Shown: piece by piece, positions 55,011 to 64,000 of the stretch
Layout of the letters: each line of letters starts with the position of its first letter
Position numbering within the stretch: position 1 is the first letter of the stretch
Assembly: GCA_030695205.1 (NCBI GenBank)
Contig: JAUYTN010000061.1
Coordinates: forward strand, 116,042-180,041
DNA from: Burkholderiaceae bacterium
GTDB taxonomy: Bacteria > Pseudomonadota > Gammaproteobacteria > Burkholderiales > Burkholderiaceae_C
Direction of reading: 5' to 3'
Length of the DNA stretch: 64,000 nucleotides
Program-made: the position numbers and the translations under genes
Notes under the pieces: model-generated
What the model saw: the letters and a program-made list of their open reading frames with translations, nothing else
What the model was told of the DNA's origin: nothing
Databases searched by the model: none

Positions 55011-55937
55011 TCAATGCTGGGTATTGTCCAGTGGAAAGTCCAGGATGGCCGGAGCCTCTGGTGCCGTGGGGTCTTCCTCGTCGGGGTCTTCATGGGCCCA
55101 GAACATGCGGTCCGGGACGGCATGGCCCATGCCGGGCTGAAAGCCTGCATCCAGGCACTGGTCCAGGTAGGTCATGCTTTCGCCCACGGCAGACTGCAGG
55201 TCTTCACCAGCGGCCAGCAGTGCTGCCAGCGCCGCCGACAGGGTGTCTCCCGCGCCGGTGAAGGTGGCCTCAAAGCGCTCGTAGCGGGCAGTGGCCAACA
55301 CCGTTTCAGGGCTGGCCAGGTGGCTTTCCAGGTACTGGTCGGGCGCGTTGAAGCCAGTCACCAGGGTGTAGGGCACGCCATGCTCGGCGGCCGCCCTGGC
55401 CACGTCGCGGGGACCGGGGGGGCGCTCGGCCTCCCAGTCGGGCAACAGCCAGCGGCACAGGCTGCTGTGGTTGCCCACCAGCACCGTGGTCTGTGGCAGC
55501 AACAACTCGGCCACCGCCTCCAGGTAGGTATCGATCGACAGTTCATTCCACCACGACAGATCGCCAACGTAAGTGATCAGCGGCACCTCGGGGTAGTCGC
55601 TGGCGATGTCCGCCACGGTATCGACGTTGTCGGGGCTGCCCAAGAAGCCAGCCTTGAATGCCGATACCGTGATGTCTTCCAGCGCGCAGCGGGCCTGCTC
55701 GTCCACCGTCTCTTCATCGAGAGCGAAGTGGTCCCGGATGCCGGAGGTGTCCCGCACCCAGGTACCAGTCACCACCGACAGCACATGGGCCGACGCTGAA
55801 GCCATCGCCACCAGGTCGGCTGCCAGCCCTCCGGCCCCGCTGGGATCGTTGGTGTTGAAGGTCATCACACACGGCAGTGACACTGGTGCGTCGTCGCTGG
55901 GCGGTGGGGCAATGGGGTCGGTGGGGGAGTGCTGCAT
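55011..55937 (-). CDS. thiD: Hydroxymethylpyrimidine/phosphomethylpyrimidine kinase ThiD
   Basis: Phosphorylates HMP and HMP-P for thiamine synthesis. TFNTNDPSGAGGLAADL is the N-terminal substrate loop, and the anion hole and catalytic aspartate are in FTGAGDTLSAALAALL. The acidic C-terminal tail (DPDEEDPT) and an 18-residue Pro/Asp N-terminal extension make it longer (308 residues) than typical ThiD. It is divergent from the rubredoxin gene, a common pairing in Burkholderiales. Confidence 0.9.
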   Translation of the reverse strand: MQHSPTDPIAPPPSDDAPVSLPCVMTFNTNDPSGAGGLAADLVAMASASAHVLSVVTGTWVRDTSGIRDHFALDEETVDEQARCALEDITVSAFKAGFLGSPDNVDTVADIASDYPEVPLITYVGDLSWWNELSIDTYLEAVAELLLPQTTVLVGNHSSLCRWLLPDWEAERPPGPRDVARAAAEHGVPYTLVTGFNAPDQYLESHLASPETVLATARYERFEATFTGAGDTLSAALAALLAAGEDLQSAVGESMTYLDQCLDAGFQPGMGHAVPDRMFWAHEDPDEEDPTAPEAPAILDFPLDNTQH

Positions 55938-56036
55938 CGGGCATCAAGGCCGGGTGGGTAAAAAGCCGGGGCGCCGAAGCGGTGGCCGGTGCCGGTCTCG
56001 GGCGCTGCCGGGGCCTGCACCTCAAAAAGCTGTGGC

Positions 56037-56042
56037 TACAAT
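56037..56042 (+). promoter_or_regulatory. Probable -10 element upstream of rubredoxin
   Basis: TACAAT 36 bp before the rubredoxin ATG, in a GGCTACAATGACT context. A -35 match is weak. It may drive rubredoxin and the downstream pil genes. Confidence 0.45.
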
Positions 56043-56077
56043 GACTTTCATTTTAAGATCAACCACCACCAGCGGAC

Positions 56078-56251
56078 ATGAACGATCCCAAGACTTGGAT
56101 GTGCCTCATTTGCGGATGGATTTACGATGAGGCAGCAGGGGTGCCCGAAGAAGGCATCCCCGCAGGCACCGCCTGGCACGACGTGCCCATGAACTGGGTG
56201 TGCCCCGAGTGCGGTGCCCGCAAGGAAGACTTTGAAATGGTGCAAATCTGA
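56078..56251 (+). CDS. Rubredoxin
   Basis: A 57-residue one-iron electron carrier. The two Fe-binding pairs are CLICGWIYDE (residues 9-12) and VCPECGARKEDF (residues 42-45), with canonical spacing and aromatic core (W7, Y16, W40). It passes electrons from NAD(P)H reductases to oxygenases or oxygen-reducing enzymes. It lies 76 bp before pilG, so cotranscription with the pilus chemosensory genes is possible but may be incidental. Confidence 0.96.
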   Translation: MNDPKTWMCLICGWIYDEAAGVPEEGIPAGTAWHDVPMNWVCPECGARKEDFEMVQI

Positions 56252-56327
56252 TGCCCCGCTGTGCGTTCGTCGCCGCTGGCGACGCCAACGTGCGCCACTG
56301 AACACCTCTCCAGCAGGTCAAACCCTC

Positions 56328-56711
56328 ATGCGCGACAAGGCCCTCAAAATTCTGGTGGTGGACGACAGCAACACCATCCGCAAAAGCGCTGAAATCTTTC
56401 TCAAGCAGGGAGGCCACGAGGTACTACTGGCCGAAGACGGTTTCGACGCCTTGGCCAAAATCAACGACTACGAGCCCCAGTTGGTGTTCTGCGACATCCT
56501 CATGCCCCGCCTGGATGGCTACCAGACCTGCGCCATCATCAAGCGCAATGCCAAGTTTGCCGGTACGCCGGTGGTGATGCTGTCGTCCAAAGATGGTGTG
56601 TTTGACAAGGCCCGTGGACGCATGGTCGGTTCGCAAGACTACCTGACCAAGCCGTTCACCAAAGATCAACTTTTGCAGGCCGTGTTGCAGCACAGCCTGG
56701 CAGCCCACTGA
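56328..56711 (+). CDS. pilG: Twitching-motility response regulator PilG
   Basis: A single-domain CheY-like receiver of 127 residues. It has ILVVDDSNTI (acidic pocket), VFCDILMPRLDG (phosphoacceptor), VVMLSSKDG (Thr/Ser switch) and YLTKPF (lysine). In Pseudomonas PilG promotes pilus extension with FimL/FimX and is phosphorylated by ChpA. Start is the ATG at 56328, which begins the conserved MRDKALKILVV. The next gene begins 9 bases after its stop. Confidence 0.93.
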   Translation: MRDKALKILVVDDSNTIRKSAEIFLKQGGHEVLLAEDGFDALAKINDYEPQLVFCDILMPRLDGYQTCAIIKRNAKFAGTPVVMLSSKDGVFDKARGRMVGSQDYLTKPFTKDQLLQAVLQHSLAAH

Positions 56712-56720
56712 GGTACCTCC

Positions 56721-57086
56721 ATGCCCATCAAAAATGTACTCATCGTTGACGACTCCAAAACCGAACTCATGGTGCTCTCGGACCTCCTGACTCGCCATGG
56801 CTATGCGGTCAGCACCGCGGAGTCTGCCGAAGAGGCATTCAAGCAGCTGGCTGCGGCCAAGCCTGACCTCATCCTGATGGACGTGGTCATGCCCGGCCAG
56901 AACGGGTTCCAGCTCACCCGTGCGATCTCGCGTGACCCCCAGTTCTCCAACGTGCCCATCATCATGTGCACCAGCAAGAACCAGGAAACCGACCGGGTGT
57001 GGGGCATTCGGCAGGGCGCGCGTGACTACATCACCAAGCCGGTCGATGGCAAAGACCTGATCGCCAAGATCGAAGCCTTGGGCTGA
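56721..57086 (+). CDS. pilH: Twitching-motility response regulator PilH
   Basis: A 121-residue CheY-like receiver with VLIVDDSKTELMVL, ILMDVVMPGQNGF, IIMCTSKNQETD and YITKPVDG. In Pseudomonas PilH opposes PilG, tuning retraction and acting as a phosphate sink. Gene order after pilG is the classical one, and the ribosome-binding region is GAGGTACC. Confidence 0.93.
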   Translation: MPIKNVLIVDDSKTELMVLSDLLTRHGYAVSTAESAEEAFKQLAAAKPDLILMDVVMPGQNGFQLTRAISRDPQFSNVPIIMCTSKNQETDRVWGIRQGARDYITKPVDGKDLIAKIEALG

Positions 57087-57103
57087 GCGGGTACAGCAGC
57101 TCC

Positions 57104-57646
57104 ATGGCAACCACCACCCAGCGTCAGTCGCTCAAGGCCTTGCAAGAGCGCCTGGCCGGGCGTTTGGCCGAGGCCAAAAAGTCTGGTCCCGATGCGTCCT
57201 GGCTCGCTGTGCAGGCACGGGGCAACCGCTACCTGCTGCCGCTGGTGCACTCGGGCGAGATATTCCCGGTGCCAGTCATTCAGCCCGTGCCGCACACCCG
57301 CCCCTGGTTTCTGGGCGTGTCCGCCGTGCGCGGCGCTTTGGTCAGCGTGGTGGACATGGCCCATTTGTTCGGTGTGCACCAGGGGCAATCCGTTCCTCCC
57401 CTGAAGCTGACCCCAGAGACCAAACTTGTGGCGCTGAACTCGGCCCTGGGGCTGAATGCTGCGCTCCTGATTGACCGTCTGGTTGGCCTGCGCAGTGCAG
57501 GCATGTTTGTGGGTGCAGTGCCCAGCGCGGCCCATGCGATGCCGGTGTTCTCTCAGCTGCTGACCGATGCCCAGGGCGTCGAGTGGCAAGAGCTGAATCT
57601 GCAGGCCTTGCTGGATTGGCCTGATTTTTTGAGCGTTGCGGCCTGA
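57104..57646 (+). CDS. pilI: CheW-like adaptor PilI
   Basis: A 180-residue CheW-domain protein. VPHTRPWFLGVSAVRGALVS is the conserved central turn, and SVVDMAHLFG and LLIDRLVGLRS follow. It couples the PilJ receptor to the ChpA kinase. It lies 17 bases after pilH within the same operon. Confidence 0.92.
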   Translation: MATTTQRQSLKALQERLAGRLAEAKKSGPDASWLAVQARGNRYLLPLVHSGEIFPVPVIQPVPHTRPWFLGVSAVRGALVSVVDMAHLFGVHQGQSVPPLKLTPETKLVALNSALGLNAALLIDRLVGLRSAGMFVGAVPSAAHAMPVFSQLLTDAQGVEWQELNLQALLDWPDFLSVAA

Positions 57647-57682
57647 TGGTTGCGGCGCTGTGTTCGTTGCGGAAGGTAAACC

Positions 57683-59926
57683 ATGTCGATGCTTGACCGT
57701 TTTCAGAGCCTGTTCCGAAAAAAGGGCGATACCCACTCACCCGATGATTCGGTGGTCGCCATCGACGGGGCCTTGCCCAGCATGCTGGCCGAATCCGACG
57801 CCTCCCCCAGAGGTGGCCGGGGTGACGCCACCCGCATGGCGGGCGACGGCGAGTTGACAGATGCCATCGCGGTGCCCCTGCTGGGTCAGCGCACAGCAGC
57901 GCAGCACCAGCGGACCCTATCCGCCCTGCTGGCCATTGGTCTCGTGGTCCTGGGTGGCGTGACGGTGGTTACGCTTGGACAGACCGACACCGTTAGTCAA
58001 CAGGTGGCCGCCAGCGGACAGGCACTGATGCAGTCGCAGCGGTTGGCCAAGAGTGTGTCGCAGGCCCTGGTGGGCAGTGCCAGCTCCTTTGAAGAGGTGC
58101 GCGAGAGCAGCAACGTGCTGGGCAAGACATTCCGTGGTCTGCGCCAAGGCGACTCCGACCTCTCTTTGACGGCGTTGTCAGCCAGTTTCGATCCCGATCT
58201 GGAGGCGATTGCCCCCATGATCGATCGGGCTGAGAAAAATGCCGCCACCGTCATGGGACAGCAAAAAATTCTGCTCCAGGTGGGGGATGCGTTGCGCACC
58301 ATCAACCGCCAGTCGTCCGACCTTCTGGAGATTGCAGAAACCGTTTCCTCGCTCAAGCTGCAGCAAAACGCTCCGGCCGCCGAGATTTCCGCCGCAGGTC
58401 AGCTGGTGATGCTGACGCAGCGCATCGGTAAATCGGCCAACGAATTCCTGACCATGGAGGGTGTGAGCCCCGAGGCGGTGTTTTTGCTGGGAAAGGACTT
58501 GAACTCGTTCAAGGAGATTGGCACTGGTCTGCTGTCCGGCAGCAACGAGTTGAGGCTGGCTGCGGCCACCGATGCCCAGGTGCGCGAGCGGCTGCAAGCA
58601 CTGCTGGAGCTGTACGAAAACACTCGGGTGGAGGCAGGTGCCATTCTGGGCAACTTGCAGGGTCTGGTGGCCGCCCGTGAGGCGCAGTCCACCATCGTGG
58701 GCGACAGCGAATCTCTTCGCCTGGGCCTGGAGAAGCTGCAAAGCGGCTTGTCGGCGCAGACCGGTCTGGGCGGTGTGCAGCTCATCATGCTGGTGGGTTC
58801 TGCTTTGTTCGCTCTGTTGTGTGCGGGTGGGCTTGCCTACGTGCAGCTGCAAGACAGCCGTCAGCGCCAGGACGCCGCCGAATGGCAGCGCCAGCAAGCG
58901 GTGGCGCAAGAGCAGGAGGCCAAGCGAGTCAACGATGGCAACCAGGCAGCCATTTTGCGGCTCATGAACGAGTTGCAAAACGTCGCCGAGGGCGATCTGA
59001 CGCAGGAAGCGACCGTGACCGAAGACATCACCGGTGCCATTGCCGACTCGGTGAACTACACGGTGGAAGAGTTGCGCTCGCTGGTGGGCAACGTACAAAA
59101 CACAGCGACCCGGGTGGCCCAAACCACCACCCAGGTGGAGAACACGTCCACCGAGCTGCTGGCCACCTCGGCTGAGCAGCTGCGCGAAATCCGCGAAACC
59201 GGCCAGTCGGTGTTGGACATGGCGCAGCGCATCAACCAGGTGTCGTCACAGGCGCAGGAGTCCGCCCAGGTGGCCCGCCAGTCGCTGATGGCTGCCGAGT
59301 CAGGTCTGGACGCTGTGCAAAACGCGATTGGCGGTATGAACGCCATCCGGGATCAGATTCAGGAAACCTCCAAGCGCATCAAGCGTCTGGGCGAGTCGTC
59401 TCAGGAGATTGGCGAGATCACCGAGCTGATCTCCGACATTACCGAACAGACCAACGTGCTGGCGCTCAACGCCGCCATCCAAGCCGCGTCTGCCGGTGAA
59501 GCGGGCAGGGGCTTCTCGGTGGTGGCCGAAGAGGTGCAGCGCCTGGCCGAACGTTCGGCCGACGCCACACGTCAGATTGCCGCACTCGTGAAGGCCATTC
59601 AAACCGACACCCAGGATGCGGTAGCCGCTATGGAGCGGTCCACCCAGGGTGTGGTTGAAGGGGCCAAGCTGTCCGACAACGCCGGTGCCGCGCTGTCTGA
59701 AATTGACCGGGTGTCGCGCAGGCTGGCTCTGCTGATTGAGCAGATTTCCGACTCTGCGTCCCGAGAGGCCGAATCCGCCAACGAGGTGGCTGGCAACATC
59801 CAGCACATTTTTGCGGTGACCGAAGAAACCGGTGAAAGTACCCGGTCCACAGCCCAGCAGGTGCGGGATTTGTCCCGCATGGCCGAGGAACTGCGACAGT
59901 CTGTGGCGCGGTTCAAGATTTCCTGA
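57683..59926 (+). CDS. pilJ: Pilus methyl-accepting chemoreceptor PilJ
   Basis: A 747-residue receptor. A cytoplasmic N-terminal tail of 75 residues precedes TM1 (about 81-99), a periplasmic PilJ-type helical domain (about 100-365) and TM2 ([15 protein letters not shown]). A HAMP-like segment and long coiled coil carry the signalling hairpin ([40 protein letters not shown]). PilJ detects pilus or surface signals and controls ChpA. It lies 36 bases after pilI. No pilK methyltransferase gene follows directly. Confidence 0.94.
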   Translation: MSMLDRFQSLFRKKGDTHSPDDSVVAIDGALPSMLAESDASPRGGRGDATRMAGDGELTDAIAVPLLGQRTAAQHQRTLSALLAIGLVVLGGVTVVTLGQTDTVSQQVAASGQALMQSQRLAKSVSQALVGSASSFEEVRESSNVLGKTFRGLRQGDSDLSLTALSASFDPDLEAIAPMIDRAEKNAATVMGQQKILLQVGDALRTINRQSSDLLEIAETVSSLKLQQNAPAAEISAAGQLVMLTQRIGKSANEFLTMEGVSPEAVFLLGKDLNSFKEIGTGLLSGSNELRLAAATDAQVRERLQALLELYENTRVEAGAILGNLQGLVAAREAQSTIVGDSESLRLGLEKLQSGLSAQTGLGGVQLIMLVGSALFALLCAGGLAYVQLQDSRQRQDAAEWQRQQAVAQEQEAKRVNDGNQAAILRLMNELQNVAEGDLTQEATVTEDITGAIADSVNYTVEELRSLVGNVQNTATRVAQTTTQVENTSTELLATSAEQLREIRETGQSVLDMAQRINQVSSQAQESAQVARQSLMAAESGLDAVQNAIGGMNAIRDQIQETSKRIKRLGESSQEIGEITELISDITEQTNVLALNAAIQAASAGEAGRGFSVVAEEVQRLAERSADATRQIAALVKAIQTDTQDAVAAMERSTQGVVEGAKLSDNAGAALSEIDRVSRRLALLIEQISDSASREAESANEVAGNIQHIFAVTEETGESTRSTAQQVRDLSRMAEELRQSVARFKIS

Positions 59927-59993
59927 AACCACTTGAATCGGTCACCGGCTGGTTCAGGCTCCAACACGCCCCCATCACCGGCGTCCGCGCGAT

Positions 59994-62900
59994 ATGCAAA
60001 CCCACCGCCACTCTTCCGATTCGGCAGAAGGCCCTGCCAGTGACCTGGGCCCACTGGCGTGGGTTTTTGAAGAACTGCGCAAGTCGCTCGAATCTGCCAA
60101 CAAAGCGCTGAAGCGATTCTCCAATGACACAGCGGCCGCCCGCGGCTCCGAGTTGTCGGCGGTGGACCCTGCGCCCTTGCGCATGGCGCGCGCCCAGTTG
60201 CACCAAGTCGTCGGCGCACTGGAGATGGTGGGCTTCCAGGCACCGGCTGCCATGGTCAAGGCCATGGAGGCGGCGGTGCAGCGGTTTCTGAGTCGGCCTG
60301 CATCGTGTACCGAAGCCGCGATTGCCAAGGTGGAAAAAGCCGGTTTTGCGCTGGTCGAGTACCTGGAGGCTGTGTTGCTGGGCAAGCCGGTGGCATCGGT
60401 TGCGCTGTTTGCCCAGTACCGGGATGTGCAGGAACTGGCCGGTGCTCAACGCATCCACCCTGCCGATCTGTGGGAGGCCCCTGCCGACGCCCAGCGCCAG
60501 CAACCTGTGGCGGGTGCACCCGCTGGGGTGACGCCTTTGCAGGTGGGCCCAGCCATTCGAGCCCAGTTCGACCGGTACGTGCTGCACATCATGAAAAGCC
60601 AGCACCCAGTGGCTGCTGGGTACCTCAAGCGGGTATCTGCCGGTCTGGCCGCGGGGGCCGCTTCGCCCCGGTTGGCGGGCTTTTGGCAGCTGGCGGCGGC
60701 GTACTTTGAGGCCATTGAGCTGGGCCTGTTGCCTTCGGACATGTACGTCAAGCGAGCCGCCTCTCGGGTGCTGCTCCAGTACACGGCACAGGCACAGGGT
60801 TCGCCCGATGTGAATGCCGCGCTGCGCCATGACCTGATGTTCTTTGTGGCCCAGGCCCGCCGCAGGCCAGAGGTCACGGCCCCCTGGCTGGATGCGGTGC
60901 GCGCTGGCATGGGCATAGCGGCCCTGCCAGACACAGACTACGACGCACCCACGCTCGGGCGATACGACCCTGCCCACCTCGTGCAGGCCCGCAAACGGAT
61001 CAACTCGGCCAAAGAGGGGTGGTCCCTGCTCACCGGCGGAGACGCGGCCAAGGCGCGGCAGGTGGCCGACCAGTTCAGCCTGGTGCGGGACTCACTGGAC
61101 AAAATTCTGCCTGTGGGCGCGGTGCTGGGCCAGTCCCTGGTCCGTGCGGCAGAGCACAGCCACCGGTCGGGTCAAGCCCCGTCGGCTGAGCTGGGCATGG
61201 AAACCGCCACCGCCCTGTTGTACGTCGAGGCGGTGTTGCAGGACATGGAGGCCAGCGATCCGACGCTGCCCCAGCGCATGGCGCAAATTGCCCAGCGGGT
61301 GGAGCAGGCCCTATCCGGCGTCCCATCTTCGCCCATCGAGGGCTGGATGGAAGATCTCTACCGCCGGGTCAGTGACCGCCAGACCATGGGCAGTGTGGTG
61401 GGCGAATTGAAGGTCACCCTGGGGGATTTGGAGGGCAAACTCGACGATTTCGTGCGCAACCCCGCCGACAAGGGGGCTCTGGCCAAGGTGCCGCAGCAGC
61501 TGTCCCAGATGCGGGGCGTGCTGTCGGTGCTCGGCTTGGACCATGCCTCCCACGCTGTGACCCACATGTTGGGCAATGTCGAAGGCATGCTGGCCGACGA
61601 GGTGGACCCCGACCGGGCCCGCGAGGCTGGCACGTTCAGCCACCTGGCGCACAACCTGAGTGCATTGAGTTTCCTGATCGACATGCTCAACTACCAGCCG
61701 GTGCTGGCCCGCAAGTTGTTTGTGTTCGATGCGCGCACCGGCGAGCTCAACCCCCTGATGGGGCGGACGACAGCCCCTTCCGAGCCGACGGCGGCGCAGG
61801 CCACACTGTCTGCCTCGCTCAGCGACGTGGTGGACGCAGTGACCGGTACGTCCGACGACCACCTGAATGTTGCTGAGCTGACCCGCCGACTCGATGTGGT
61901 GGCGCAGGAGGCTGACCTGTCTGAGAGCCCTGCGTTGGCCACGGCCGCGCGGGAAGCGGCCAGCGAAGTTGCTGCGGGTGATCCGCAGGCGGGTGCGCAG
62001 GCGCTGAGCCGCCTGGTGGATCTGGTGGAGGAGCAGCCTGAACCACCGGCGCCAGCGCCCGTGTCCAGCGTACCGCAAGAGCCAATTGAAGACGATTTGC
62101 TGGACATCTTCCTGGAAGAGGCCAGGGACGTGATCCAGGCGGGGTGGGCCGCATCGGCAGCCTTGGGTGCAGCGCCGCACAGCATGCCCGACATGACCAC
62201 GCTGCGCCGCGCCTTCCACACCCTCAAGGGCAGTTCCCGCATGGTGGGGCTGACTGAGTTTGGCGAAGCCGCATGGGCCATGGAGCAGCTGATGAACGGG
62301 TGGTTGGCGGAGTCCAAGCCCGCCAGCGCTGATCTGTGCAAGCTGTGCAGCGAAAGCCTGGAGCGGCTGGGTCAGTGGGTGGAGGACATTGCACAGCACA
62401 GCAGCCATGGCTGGTCGGCAGCCCCGTTTCAGGCCAGTTCGCTGGCCATGCGTCAGGACGGCGTCTTTTTGCCCTGGCCAGATGCTGCCGCTCTGGAGAG
62501 CCCGGAGCCGGATGCCACACCACCCACCGATCCTTCCGAAACTGCATCCCCAGAGACGCCACCAGCCAGGGCTGCGGGTGGCGCAGCCAGTGTGGCTGAG
62601 ACAGTCGACGGAGCCGAGTCACCTGAAGCAAGCGCTTCGATCGAGGGTGAGGAGGTCCTGTCGGCCGGTCATGAGGCTGACTTGGACTTGGATCTTGATT
62701 TTGGATTTGACCTGGGCCCGGACCCCGTTCAGACAGGCGCGCTGGAGGTACAGAGCAGCGCCTCAGCTGAGCCACATGATGAACCCGATTCCCTGCCTGA
62801 AGCCGAGCCCGCCATTGCGGCCGCTTGGCGGTCTGCGGCGGTCGGCGAAGGCCTTTCAAAGGGTGCCTCTCCCGAGTTCGCCGCGACCGAGTTTGCAGCG

Positions 62901-64000
62901 ACCGAGTTCGCCTCTCCCGAGTTCGCCGCAACCGAGTTTGCAGCGACCCAGTTCACCGATGCGCCTGTGCTGGGCGACCTGCCGTTGGCCCCTGATGGAG
63001 CAGAGCGGGAGACAGGGCCAGCAGGACCAGATGCGTTCGATTTCGATCTGGACTTCCCTGCCGATTGGGGCGACGAGCAGCCGGTGCCACAGACCGCTCT
63101 GGCGGATGGGGCAATAGTCGCGGATTCCCCACTCCCAGAGCCATTGGGTGTCGGCGATGCTGCGGCCTCTGAATCCGACGAGCTCGTCGGTGTGGAGCTG
63201 GGTGCCGATGCCCTGGATGAATTTTTCTCGCAGGCGGCTTCAGATGAAGGGCTGCGGTGGGAGCCGGAACCCGTGCCGGAGCCTGCCACGGCCGATGCGC
63301 CATTGGAAGTTGCGGAGCCCGTGGCGCATGAGGCCCCGGCCGCGGACGTGGCCCCTCGGGACAGCGAGCCTCAGGCTGAAATGTTTGCGGAGCCTGAGCC
63401 TGAGCCTGTGCCCGAGGACGAGGTCAAAGTCATCGGGTCGCTGCGCATTGGTATCAAGCTCTTCAATGTGTACCTCAATGAGGCGGACGAATGGTCACGC
63501 CGGCTGTCGGCCGAACTGGGTGACTGGGCGCTGGACTGCAGCGCCGAGGCTGTGCCCAAGTCTGCCGAGGCCCTGGCGCATTCACTGGCCGGCGCATCGG
63601 GTGCGGTGGGTTTCAGCGCGTTGTCCGATCTGGCTCGTGCTCTTGAGCATGCTCTGGGGGCATCGCATGCCCACGCGCAGGATGGCATGCCTGCCTCGGC
63701 GTCCGATGCGGCGCTGTTTGTGGATGCCGCCGACGATATCCGCCGGTTGTTGCACCAGTTTGCAGCGGGTTTCCTGAAAGAAGCCTCTGCCTCCGTCATG
63801 CAACAGCTCGATGAGTTCTTGCATCAGCGGCAGGCTGCCGTGGCTGCTGCGCCTGCACCAGCAGACCTTGAGGGGGGGTCGGACGGGCTTGTGGAAGGGT
63901 TGCTAACACCCGATGCCCTGAACGAAATTTCAAATGCCGGGGAACTTGCCTGGGAGTCTCCTTCCGACGAATTGCCAGAGCCAGAGCCAGAGCCAGAGCC
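59994..64000 (+). CDS. chpA: Chemosensory hybrid kinase ChpA (3' partial)
   Basis: Open from the ATG at 59994 to the window end (at least 1335 codons). The first 650 residues form the large helical N-terminal part. A His-phosphotransfer motif LRRAFHTLKGSSRMVGL lies at about residue 735. A second HPt-like domain with HSLAGASGAVGF is at about residues 1190-1205. Between them is an acidic Asp/Glu/Ala/Pro linker with a duplicated 45-bp unit. The CheA catalytic core, CheW and receiver domains expected in ChpA must lie beyond the edge. It follows pilJ and is probably in the same operon. Confidence 0.93.
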   Translation, partial: MQTHRHSSDSAEGPASDLGPLAWVFEELRKSLESANKALKRFSNDTAAARGSELSAVDPAPLRMARAQLHQVVGALEMVGFQAPAAMVKAMEAAVQRFLSRPASCTEAAIAKVEKAGFALVEYLEAVLLGKPVASVALFAQYRDVQELAGAQRIHPADLWEAPADAQRQQPVAGAPAGVTPLQVGPAIRAQFDRYVLHIMKSQHPVAAGYLKRVSAGLAAGAASPRLAGFWQLAAAYFEAIELGLLPSDMYVKRAASRVLLQYTAQAQGSPDVNAALRHDLMFFVAQARRRPEVTAPWLDAVRAGMGIAALPDTDYDAPTLGRYDPAHLVQARKRINSAKEGWSLLTGGDAAKARQVADQFSLVRDSLDKILPVGAVLGQSLVRAAEHSHRSGQAPSAELGMETATALLYVEAVLQDMEASDPTLPQRMAQIAQRVEQALSGVPSSPIEGWMEDLYRRVSDRQTMGSVVGELKVTLGDLEGKLDDFVRNPADKGALAKVPQQLSQMRGVLSVLGLDHASHAVTHMLGNVEGMLADEVDPDRAREAGTFSHLAHNLSALSFLIDMLNYQPVLARKLFVFDARTGELNPLMGRTTAPSEPTAAQATLSASLSDVVDAVTGTSDDHLNVAELTRRLDVVAQEADLSESPALATAAREAASEVAAGDPQAGAQALSRLVDLVEEQPEPPAPAPVSSVPQEPIEDDLLDIFLEEARDVIQAGWAASAALGAAPHSMPDMTTLRRAFHTLKGSSRMVGLTEFGEAAWAMEQLMNGWLAESKPASADLCKLCSESLERLGQWVEDIAQHSSHGWSAAPFQASSLAMRQDGVFLPWPDAAALESPEPDATPPTDPSETASPETPPARAAGGAASVAETVDGAESPEASASIEGEEVLSAGHEADLDLDLDFGFDLGPDPVQTGALEVQSSASAEPHDEPDSLPEAEPAIAAAWRSAAVGEGLSKGASPEFAATEFAATEFASPEFAATEFAATQFTDAPVLGDLPLAPDGAERETGPAGPDAFDFDLDFPADWGDEQPVPQTALADGAIVADSPLPEPLGVGDAAASESDELVGVELGADALDEFFSQAASDEGLRWEPEPVPEPATADAPLEVAEPVAHEAPAADVAPRDSEPQAEMFAEPEPEPVPEDEVKVIGSLRIGIKLFNVYLNEADEWSRRLSAELGDWALDCSAEAVPKSAEALAHSLAGASGAVGFSALSDLARALEHALGASHAHAQDGMPASASDAALFVDAADDIRRLLHQFAAGFLKEASASVMQQLDEFLHQRQAAVAAAPAPADLEGGSDGLVEGLLTPDALNEISNAGELAWESPSDELPEPEPEPE
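62865..62954 (+). repeat. Two 45-bp tandem repeats in the chpA linker
   Basis: Each unit encodes ASPEFAATEFAATEF; the second ends TQF. The copies differ at two bases. Each is itself three 15-bp sub-units (EF plus three small residues). The near-identity implies a recent duplication. Confidence 0.95.

Noticed and set aside
1..64000. CRISPR arrays, insertion sequences and prophage
   Set aside because: No regularly spaced direct repeats, transposase or integrase motifs, or phage structural genes were seen.

Overview
The window is about 64 kb of gene-dense, high-G+C bacterial chromosome. The gene set and order (dusB-fis-purH, pilSR beside ampD and a PP0621-type gene, pilGHIJ-chpA, folB/ttcA, M61 peptidase, rubredoxin opposite thiD) point to a betaproteobacterium of the order Burkholderiales. 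Comamonadaceae is most likely, because the window also carries many copies of a short AT-rich dispersed repeat of the kind I associate with that family. No plasmid, phage, transposase or CRISPR array is visible. The longest stretch between neighbouring large genes is 50841-51177, which holds a terminator and a 49-residue secreted peptide gene.

Layout. 1-2.7 kb: a membrane histidine kinase (5' end outside) coupled to a LuxR-type regulator. 2.8-6.4 kb: ruvA and ruvB, separated by an inverted carbonic-anhydrase-like gene whose three zinc ligands are all replaced. 6.4-10.6 kb: HhH protein, histidine phosphatase, PAS hybrid kinase, lipoprotein. 10.6-14.7 kb: SDR-folB-[OLD-like ATPase]-ttcA, with the ATPase a lower-G+C insert. 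14.7-19.1 kb: MidA-type methyltransferase, DUF2905 protein, trxC, glk, cca. 19.2-22.4 kb: GST, an atypical CsoR/FrmR-family repressor, a palindromic operator, then DUF302 lipoprotein and FadL-like porin. 22.4-26.2 kb: epimerase, slt, 5-formyl-THF cyclo-ligase. 26.2-31.3 kb: ampD-pilR-pilS-PP0621-ypjD, all leftward. 31.4-36.1 kb: ffh, CbiM-like permease, methyltransferase, miaB, tRNA-Met. 36.1-43.6 kb: enoyl-CoA hydratase, a hypothetical gene, and a leftward run of UbiH-type hydroxylase, DsbC, DUF3429, M61 peptidase and DUF3108. 43.9-50.8 kb: ychF, a glutamine amidotransferase, MFS and YqaA proteins, dusB-fis-purH. 50.9-56 kb: secreted peptide, TPR protein, HupE, hemL, thiD. 56-64 kb: rubredoxin and the pil chemosensory operon pilG-H-I-J-chpA (chpA cut by the window end).

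Pilus control forms one theme: the PilS/PilR pair that drives sigma-54 pilin expression, and the PilGHIJ-ChpA chemosensory system that controls twitching. The rest is mostly housekeeping: tRNA modification and maturation (ttcA, miaB, dusB, cca), Holliday-junction processing, folate, purine and tetrapyrrole synthesis, and envelope turnover (slt, ampD).

The most unusual signals are four. First, an AT-rich repeat family occurs both between convergent genes and in frame inside protein genes (cca, the SDR, and probably DUF3108 and the midA-like gene). Second, an OLD-like ATPase/TOPRIM gene is spliced into a housekeeping operon with an ATGA overlap. Third, the carbonic-anhydrase-like protein lacks zinc ligands. 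Fourth, the CsoR-family repressor, with an unusual cysteine arrangement, faces DUF302/FadL genes across a CsoR-type operator.
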